Shown one piece after another: positions 34,480-39,494 of a stretch of DNA of 39,494 nucleotides. The number at the start of each line of letters is the position of its first letter. Position 1 is the stretch's first letter. The notes beneath the pieces were generated by a model. The model had not been told where the DNA came from. It was given only the letters and a program-made list of their open reading frames with translations, and made no database searches. The position numbers and the translations under genes are program-made. The stretch spans positions 1-39,494 of the forward strand of contig JAHDCF010000026.1 of assembly GCA_020630015.1 (NCBI GenBank), read 5' to 3'. Source of the stretch: Planktomarina sp. (GTDB lineage Bacteria > Pseudomonadota > Alphaproteobacteria > Rhodobacterales > Rhodobacteraceae).

Positions 34480-35817
34480 ATGCTCACCCACACTGATCTG
34501 AGAAATCTGCAGACCCGATCCTTGAAAATGCAAAGCTGGATTCGTCAGCAGACATTTTCACCCGAAAACACAAAGACCCTGCGACGGTTCTCGTCTTGGG
34601 AGGTGTCAGAATTGATCTTGGGCCTGAACCAATCCACGTTCCGGGGCAAGATCGCAGCCGACCCAACCTTACCCGCGGGTAAGGTCGAACCGGACGGGCG
34701 GCAGCGATGGTTTTCTCTGGACGAGGTTAATATCTTGCGGCGCAAACTTCGCCCACGGGATAAAACGCTTACCCCACCAAGGCCCAGTGGGCGGGCGTTT
34801 CGAACAGCGGTTGCAAACTTCAAAGGCGGTGCGGGGAAGTCCACTTTGGCCCTGCATTTCGCCCATGCCGCCGCCCTGGATGGATACCGGGTTTTGTGTG
34901 TGGATTTCGATCCGCAAGCAACGCTCAGCCATGCGATGGGCCTGACTGATGTGGGCGAAGAGCAAACCGTCTGGGGTATCATGGCCCGCGATTTGGTGCA
35001 TGAGACAGAGGCGATGAATGCAGCCCCCGTCGCAGCGGCCAGTGGCACCGCCCTGCCCCGCCGCCACATTCCCGCCAGCATTACCAATCTTGGCCTACAG
35101 GATCTCCGGATCGGCGACTTTATTCAGCCTACGAACTGGCCCACGATTGATATCATTCCGTCCTGTGCCAATGCCGCATTTGTAGAATTCGCCAGCGCAC
35201 AATACCGCCACTTGAACCCTGAATGGTCGTTCTTTGCGGCGGTGTCACGGTATTTGGATCAGCTGCCTGATGATCAATGGGATTTGATCTTTTTCGATTG
35301 TCCTCCGGCGATTGGATATCAATCCATGAATGCCGTCTTTGCCGCGGATATGCTCTATATTCCGTCTGGCCCTGGGTATTGGGAATACGACAGCACGACG
35401 TCCTTTATCGGCCAGTTGTCAGAGGCGTTAGAGGATTTGGCAGAAGGATTTACCGGGGCATTGCCAGCGGGGGATGTCAACCTTCCAAAAGCGTTTCATG
35501 ATATTCGTTTTGTGATGACCAGATATGAACCGGGTAATGATTTGCACCGTGCGATGTACGAAGCTTTTGGTAAGGTTTTCGGCGAAAAGTTGGCCAAACA
35601 TCCTGTTGAAATGACCCGCGCGGTGGAACAATCAGGGCGGTTCTTATCCTCGATCTATGAGATGGATTACAGGGATATGACCCGCGAAACATGGCGTCGC
35701 GCCCGAAAAAGTTTCGACACCGCGTATCAAGAATTTCGCGATGTGATGCTGCCGGCGTGGCAGGGAATGAACGACAAAACCTTATCCGCGGATAAGGTTT
35801 CGCAAGAGGAGGGGTAA
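34480..35817 (+). CDS. parA: ParA partition ATPase with N-terminal DNA-binding domain
   Basis: A 445-aa ParA of the longer type: an N-terminal helix-turn-helix-like region (about 1-90, FSSWEVSELILGLNQSTF ... WFSLDEVNILR) that probably autoregulates the operon, then a deviant Walker A K115-GGAGKST, the D-F-D-P-Q-A-T motif (142-148) and LIFFDCPPA in the central sheet. It drives replicon segregation with ParB and parS. Two perfect palindromic candidate parS sites lie inside its coding sequence and encode TLPAGKV and TLSADKV, the second 17 bp before the stop codon. parB follows after 3 bp. The start overlaps no other gene; no strong ribosome-binding site was seen before the ATG. Confidence 0.93.
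   Translation: MLTHTDLRNLQTRSLKMQSWIRQQTFSPENTKTLRRFSSWEVSELILGLNQSTFRGKIAADPTLPAGKVEPDGRQRWFSLDEVNILRRKLRPRDKTLTPPRPSGRAFRTAVANFKGGAGKSTLALHFAHAAALDGYRVLCVDFDPQATLSHAMGLTDVGEEQTVWGIMARDLVHETEAMNAAPVAAASGTALPRRHIPASITNLGLQDLRIGDFIQPTNWPTIDIIPSCANAAFVEFASAQYRHLNPEWSFFAAVSRYLDQLPDDQWDLIFFDCPPAIGYQSMNAVFAADMLYIPSGPGYWEYDSTTSFIGQLSEALEDLAEGFTGALPAGDVNLPKAFHDIRFVMTRYEPGNDLHRAMYEAFGKVFGEKLAKHPVEMTRAVEQSGRFLSSIYEMDYRDMTRETWRRARKSFDTAYQEFRDVMLPAWQGMNDKTLSADKVSQEEG
34666..34685. promoter_or_regulatory. Candidate parS site 1 (inside parA)
   Basis: ACCTTACCCGCGGGTAAGGT is a perfect 20-bp palindrome within parA codons 63-69. It differs from sites 2 and 3 only by one symmetric base pair change (CCC/GGG against TCC/GGA). 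Confidence 0.75.
35777..35800. promoter_or_regulatory. Candidate parS site 2 (end of parA)
   Basis: A perfect 24-bp palindrome with core CCTTATCCGCGGATAAGG, in the last codons of parA just before the parB ribosome-binding site. Confidence 0.82.
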
Positions 35818-35820
35818 CCC

Positions 35821-36927
35821 ATGGCTGGTAAACGACGTATCTTTGATATCGATATTCCTGATGATCCGCTGGATGAGCCAGAGGAAACGCAAGCGGACAA
35901 AGCCCCCACAAAGCGCGGCCCAATGGCCAGCGCGATCACCGAAAATGCAGCGGCCTTGCAGGCGCGGAAATCCACCGCACAGGCCATCCGCGAAGAAAAT
36001 GATGCCTTGGCCCATGAATTTGTCAGCCTGCGCGAGGCAGGGCAGGTGGTGTTGTCTGTGCCGTTAGAGCAGGTGCATACAAACCTTTTGGTACGGGATC
36101 GCTTTGTCGCTGAGGATGCGGAGCTGGAGGATCTTGTTACATCGATCCGTGACATCGGCCTGTCAAACCCCATCAGAGTGCATATGCGCGCCAATGAGGA
36201 GGGGTACGAGCTTATCCAAGGGTATCGCCGCCTGTCGGCCTTTAAGCAGCTTCTGGCGGAAACTGGCAGCGCGGAATGGGCACGCATTCCCGCGTTGGTG
36301 ACACCCGGCGATGCAGACATCAGCGATTTGTATCGCCGCATGGTGGATGAAAATGTGATCCGCAAAGATTTGTCCTTTGCTGAAATGGCATTTGCGGCCC
36401 AAAATTTTGCCGCTGATCCGTCCACACCCGCCAGAGATTTGAAAGAGGCGGTGGCCACCTTGTTTCAATCTGCCCCGTATTCCAAGCGCAGCTATATCCG
36501 GTCATTCGCGCGTCTTTTGAATCGGTTGGATAAAGTTTTGGAATACCCGGCTGAAATTCCGCGGGCATTGGGTGTGACGTTGGTGCGCGCCATGGAAAAC
36601 AATCCAGAGATCAGCGGGCGCATCAACACAGAGCTGCGTCAGATGGGCCCCCGATCGGTTGAAGCGGAGCTGGCCGTTTTGCGCCGGTATGCCGGCCTTG
36701 GGGATGGGGATGATTTGGATGCATTGCCCACGCCCAAACCCAAAGGGGGGAAGGCTGGCTCCGGCCCCAAAACGAAAACCACTTTCAATATGTCCACGGC
36801 CCTTGGTCAGGCCAAGTGCACAGCTGCGCAAGGACGGTTGGAAATCAAACTGGAAAGGGATTTCTCTGCCATTGATCGTGCACATTTGGAACGCGCGATC
36901 GCGGCTTTGGTGGATGGGTTGCCCTAA
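35821..36927 (+). CDS. parB: ParB partition protein
   Basis: A 368-aa ParB/RepB-like protein. The N-terminal part (about 1-70) is charged and probably contacts ParA. The ParB nuclease-fold/CTP-binding domain runs from about 78 to 165, with VRDRFVAEDAELEDLVTSIR, GLSNPIRV and G134-YRR-LSA, the variant of the GERR box usual in plasmid ParBs. A helix-turn-helix follows (DLSFAEMAFAAQNF to YSKRSYIRSFARLLNRLDKV) and the C-terminus (about 325-368) looks like a dimerisation domain. It should bind the three palindromes nearby. The ATG has a strong GAGGAGGGG ribosome-binding site 7-8 nt upstream; the stop codon overlaps the third palindrome. Confidence 0.93.
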   Translation: MAGKRRIFDIDIPDDPLDEPEETQADKAPTKRGPMASAITENAAALQARKSTAQAIREENDALAHEFVSLREAGQVVLSVPLEQVHTNLLVRDRFVAEDAELEDLVTSIRDIGLSNPIRVHMRANEEGYELIQGYRRLSAFKQLLAETGSAEWARIPALVTPGDADISDLYRRMVDENVIRKDLSFAEMAFAAQNFAADPSTPARDLKEAVATLFQSAPYSKRSYIRSFARLLNRLDKVLEYPAEIPRALGVTLVRAMENNPEISGRINTELRQMGPRSVEAELAVLRRYAGLGDGDDLDALPTPKPKGGKAGSGPKTKTTFNMSTALGQAKCTAAQGRLEIKLERDFSAIDRAHLERAIAALVDGLP

Positions 36928-36952
36928 AAACCTTATCCGCGGATAAGGTTTT
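36927..36952. promoter_or_regulatory. Candidate parS site 3 (after parB)
   Basis: A perfect 26-bp palindrome with core CCTTATCCGCGGATAAGG that overlaps the parB stop codon and lies between convergent parB and hipA. With its A and T flanks it could also act as a terminator, but the same core inside parA favours parS. Confidence 0.8.
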
Positions 36953-36988
36953 ACAAAACATCAATAAAAACAAAGGCTTATGTGGCTC

Positions 36989-38290
36989 TTACCTGCCTGT
37001 TATCACCAAATCCCGCTCCGGAATCTTGGTTTTAAGGTCCATCAGATTGGCCAAATGTTGGGCCTGATGGGCCATTACATCACCCAATCTTTTGGCCTTT
37101 GGGCCCTGCTGGGTGTCAATCAGGCCGATCGCTTTGTCGATCATGTGTTTGATGTGTTGCGTCAGGGCAGGGGTGCGCCGTCGAAATCCCAAGTCAGAAA
37201 TCAGGGCATCCAAATCGTTGATGGTGATATCTTCGCTGTATTGCGCGCGGCCGATATCAAAGGACAGTTGGTGACTGACCGTTTGATCCAAAAGGGTTGG
37301 AACAACATCATATGCCGGGGCCAACCTTGGGCGTGGCCCGGTGTAAATCAGGGCGTGGTTTTTTCCGTGATTGTCGGTGTTGCCCAACAAAAGGTTGCAC
37401 AGGGTCAGGTCTAAAAATGCTTGGCGGCTGATGCCGGGTTCGGCGGTTTGGTCCAGAATGTTGCGCAGGGCAGGGGGGGCAAAATGGCGATCTGCGATCC
37501 CATTGCGTTGGTATTTCAAAGATGGCCCAAGGCCCATGGCCTGACAAAAATCTTCTTGATGAATGCGAAAAACTTGCGTGCCTTTGACCCGACGATCAAA
37601 CCGGGTGATCAGCAGGCCTTGTAAATCCCCTTCGCCGAAGGGTTCTGTGATGGCCACGGGGTGGGGTTGCAGATTTGCCAACAACCCCATCGCGCGGTGT
37701 TCCAAATTTACCAATTCCATTTCAGCGCGCCGGGGCACCTTCAGAATATGGGTGGTGGGCACATTCCGATCTTTGCGGGGCAGGGCAAAACGCCCATCGG
37801 GAAGTTGGGCCAAGGCAATTTTGCCCTGAACCCCGGCCAAGGGTGATGGATCGCCCGTGGCGTCGGGAACACGCCGGTGGTCCCGCAGCGATTTCATGAT
37901 AAGGATTAAATCACTGTCTGACAGTGGCACGTAATCTGTGGTCAGATCCCCGGGGTGCTTTGTGGGCCCGGATCCTTGTGGAACGCAAGACAATGCCCCT
38001 GGGCAATCAGCCCCAAGGTGAAATAATTGTCCCACCACATCGTTTTCGGCCAGTCCGTGAACTTGCATGATCCGATCACGTTGGGTGTTCTCAAACAACA
38101 AGTTGCTGAAGAAGGCCCGTGTTATGGGATCTTCAAATGGTGCATCACGAATTGGCATGGACAACGATATGGGATGGGGCAGGGGGGTTTGATCGCCGTA
38201 TTGGAACCTGATGTTGTTGTCATCGTCCCGTGTCAGTGTGCCTGCGGGGGTTGTTACGCCATCCAAAAAGACATCCAGAATGAGGGGCAT
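36989..38290 (-). CDS. hipA: HipA-family serine/threonine kinase toxin
   Basis: A 433-aa HipA-type kinase, usual length for the family. The N-terminal subdomain has VFLDGVTTPAGTL and FSNLLFENTQRD; the phosphate-loop region is DPSPLAGVQGKIAL (147-160), where Ser149 is the counterpart of the HipA autophosphorylation-loop serine. The catalytic loop is LLGNTDNHGKNHAL with Asp306 and Asn311, and the metal-binding Asp328 lies in AYDVVP. All key residues are present, so it is likely active. HipA of E. coli phosphorylates GltX and causes persistence; other members have other targets. Its ATG follows the hipB stop codon with no gap, giving translational coupling. The pair stands directly after parAB, where it would add post-segregational stability. 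Confidence 0.88.
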   Translation of the reverse strand: MPLILDVFLDGVTTPAGTLTRDDDNNIRFQYGDQTPLPHPISLSMPIRDAPFEDPITRAFFSNLLFENTQRDRIMQVHGLAENDVVGQLFHLGADCPGALSCVPQGSGPTKHPGDLTTDYVPLSDSDLILIMKSLRDHRRVPDATGDPSPLAGVQGKIALAQLPDGRFALPRKDRNVPTTHILKVPRRAEMELVNLEHRAMGLLANLQPHPVAITEPFGEGDLQGLLITRFDRRVKGTQVFRIHQEDFCQAMGLGPSLKYQRNGIADRHFAPPALRNILDQTAEPGISRQAFLDLTLCNLLLGNTDNHGKNHALIYTGPRPRLAPAYDVVPTLLDQTVSHQLSFDIGRAQYSEDITINDLDALISDLGFRRRTPALTQHIKHMIDKAIGLIDTQQGPKAKRLGDVMAHQAQHLANLMDLKTKIPERDLVITGR

Positions 38291-38497
38291 TTACTCTGCC
38301 ACCTTCAGCTGCAAACCCAGATCGCGACACAGTTGCAATACCAACCCGATTTGGGCCGATGGTTTGCCGTTTTCAATGGCGCTGACCGTAGGAAGGGAGA
38401 CGCCGCTTTGCATCGCCAATTGTGATTGGGTCAGGTTCTTGCTTTGCCGTCTTGCCCGGATGGCGTGGCCCAAAGACTTCGAATCGGTGATAAGCAT
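38291..38497 (-). CDS. hipB: HipB-like antitoxin, XRE-family DNA-binding protein
   Basis: A small helix-turn-helix protein (68 aa from ATG 38497) with the XRE fold: GHAIRARRQSKNLTQSQLAM, then SGVSLPTVSAIENGKPSAQIG as the recognition region, then VLQLCRDLGLQL. It should bind HipA and repress the hipBA promoter. The open frame extends to 38572, but 38497 has an AAAGGGG ribosome-binding site and leaves two matching palindromes upstream as operators instead of inside the coding region, so it is preferred; 38542 is a second possibility. The stop codon abuts the hipA start. Confidence 0.85.
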   Translation of the reverse strand: MLITDSKSLGHAIRARRQSKNLTQSQLAMQSGVSLPTVSAIENGKPSAQIGLVLQLCRDLGLQLKVAE

Positions 38498-38517
38498 GCG
38501 GGATGCCCCTTTGAGTT

Positions 38518-38535
38518 TTTCAATGATCGTTGAAA
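38518..38535. promoter_or_regulatory. Candidate HipB operator, proximal
   Basis: TTTCAATGATCGTTGAAA, an 18-bp palindrome with one mismatched pair around a GATC centre. It lies between the -10-like AGTATAT (minus strand, 38541-38547) and the hipB start. Confidence 0.6.
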
Positions 38536-38568
38536 TTTCCATATACTTTGCCGGTTTGGTTCGAGATG

Positions 38569-38582
38569 TCAACGATCGTTGA
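38569..38582. promoter_or_regulatory. Candidate HipB operator, distal, overlapping a -35 element
   Basis: TCAACGATCGTTGA, a perfect 14-bp palindrome with the same core as the proximal site, centred 49 bp from it. On the minus strand its edge forms a consensus -35 TTGACA (38567-38572), so binding would block RNA polymerase. Confidence 0.62.
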
Positions 38583-38745
38583 AATTCGATAATCGAAGTT
38601 CAAAGGAATGTGTGGGTTTCATGGCGGTGCCAAAATGTAACGCTTTGTGCCTGAGAAAATCTGACGTCGCGTCCGTTATTGACCGTTTAAACCCCTGAAA
38701 TTTAGACAGATGTCAAATAAAAAGAAATTTGTTCGGGAGGACATT

Positions 38746-39494
38746 ATGAAAAAACTTCTATCATCAGCCGCCCTGATCGCATTGGCCACCGGCGCCTCTG
38801 CGGGTGGGATTGAACGGTCATCACAATCAATCGGTTTCTTGTTTGACGAAGGTGATGTGCTCAGCCTTGGTATTTCGCACGCGAAGCCAGATGTTTCTGG
38901 TGTCACGACCGGCCCAATCACCGGGACCCCAATTATGGGCGGTGAATCTTCTGGCGACATGGCAGGCGATTACACAAGTTTTAACCTAAGCTATAAGCAG
39001 CAAGTTTCCGACCAGTTGCACTTTGGGATCATCTTGGATGAATCTGTTGGTGCTGATGCGGCATACCCGGTTCAGCTGTATCCACTGGCTGGTGCGTCTG
39101 CATTTGTTGATGGGCAAGCGATCACTGGATATGTTCGGTATGCGCTGCCAAGCAACGTCAGCTTGATCGGTGGTATCCGGTTTGAAAAAGTATCTGGTGG
39201 CGTAGGCAACCTTCCTGATGGTGCAGGTGGCGTTTACAATCTGGCAACCGATGAATCCACAGAAACCGGCTTTGTATTGGGTGTTGCATATGAACGCCCG
39301 GATATCGCTTTGCGGGTTGCTTTGTCATACAATTCAGAAATCACGCATACGTTGAACACAACGGAAAACGGCATGCCGTCAGGATCAATGGATGTAACAA
39401 CACCAAAGTCTTGGAATCTTGAGTTCCAATCTGGCGTTGCTAAAGACACATTGGTTTTCGGGAACATCAAGTGGCGTGAATGGTCTGCCTTTGA
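38746..39494 (+). CDS. FadL/OmpP1-type outer-membrane protein, N-terminal part
   Basis: The gene runs off the right edge after 249 codons plus two bases. It starts with a signal peptide (MKKLLSSAALIALATGASA) and a GGGAGG ribosome-binding site 5-6 nt before the ATG. The mature part has the N-terminal hatch-like stretch GGIERSSQSIGFLFDEGD, and then barrel strands such as TSFNLSYKQQVSDQLHFGII, AITGYVRYALPSNVSLIGGI, TGFVLGVAYERPDIALRVAL and NIKWREW, the order seen in FadL/OmpP1/TodX proteins. It would carry hydrophobic compounds such as fatty acids through the outer membrane. A weak promoter (TTGACC at 38679-38684, TTAGAC at 38702-38707, 17-bp spacer) precedes it. Confidence 0.85.
   Translation, partial: MKKLLSSAALIALATGASAGGIERSSQSIGFLFDEGDVLSLGISHAKPDVSGVTTGPITGTPIMGGESSGDMAGDYTSFNLSYKQQVSDQLHFGIILDESVGADAAYPVQLYPLAGASAFVDGQAITGYVRYALPSNVSLIGGIRFEKVSGGVGNLPDGAGGVYNLATDESTETGFVLGVAYERPDIALRVALSYNSEITHTLNTTENGMPSGSMDVTTPKSWNLEFQSGVAKDTLVFGNIKWREWSAF

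Noticed and set aside
34201-34533. A 110-codon minus-strand frame across the replicase-parA gap
   Set aside because: It runs through the iteron cluster and into parA on the other strand, has no good ribosome-binding site and no recognisable features; the region is better explained as an origin.
36927-36952. The palindrome after parB as a simple terminator
   Set aside because: Its A and T flanks look terminator-like, but the same 18-bp core occurs inside parA, where a terminator makes no sense, so a ParB site is the better single explanation.

Overview
The window looks like part or most of an extrachromosomal replicon from a marine Rhodobacterales (Roseobacter-group) alphaproteobacterium. The main evidence is a plasmid maintenance block at 33.3-36.95 kb of the type known from that order: a small DnaA-like replicase that keeps only a DnaA domain-I-like C-terminus, a candidate iteron origin, and parA-parB with three perfect palindromic candidate parS sites. 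A hipBA-type toxin-antitoxin pair follows. Protein families such as the FixK-like regulator, the FixL-like PAS kinase, Hsp20/Usp stress proteins and FadL-type outer-membrane proteins fit the same taxon. No rRNA, tRNA, IS element or CRISPR array was seen.

Layout. 1-246: 3' end of a FadL/OmpP1-type outer-membrane protein gene with a terminator. 0.3-11.4 kb: a stress and low-oxygen cluster made of an EamA transporter, an NAD(P)H-hydrate dehydratase, a tandem-domain universal stress protein, Hsp20, a Crp/Fnr (FixK-like) regulator, an OmpR-type response regulator, a PAS hybrid histidine kinase, a host-attachment protein, a flavodoxin-like protein, a ClbS/DfsB protein, a DUF2238-like membrane protein, a Ca2+/cation antiporter and an APC permease. 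Four FNR/FixK-type boxes (TTGAT-N4-ATCAA or one mismatch) sit 52-78 bp before six of these starts, so much of the cluster looks like one local regulon. 11.5-12.1 kb: a P-loop kinase. 12.1-33.1 kb: a two-gene surface system, a 5,785-codon Sec-exported protein with about 41 tandem DUF11/DUF7507-like modules, followed 14 bp later by a roughly 1,196-aa protein predicted to be an outer-membrane beta-barrel. 33.3-36.95 kb: replication and partition. 37.0-38.6 kb: hipBA. 38.7 kb to the end: 5' part of a second FadL-type reading frame.

The most striking part is the giant gene. It contains a 1,760-bp direct repeat that looks base-for-base identical (23237-24996 and 28463-30222), 5,226 bp apart and in frame, nested in a higher-order repeat of four Cys-containing modules that occurs three times. 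Recombination between the copies would remove or add 1,742 residues, 15 modules, without a frameshift, so this may be a length-variable surface fibre. The paired barrel, and the degenerate OmpA-like end of the giant protein, suggest a dedicated export or anchoring arrangement; that is inference.

Both ends of the window lie in same-strand FadL-type genes, and the two fragments together are only some 40-50 codons short of a usual FadL. The window could therefore be a nearly complete circular replicon of about 39.6 kb opened inside one fadL gene, or could run between two paralogues. The sequence alone does not decide this.
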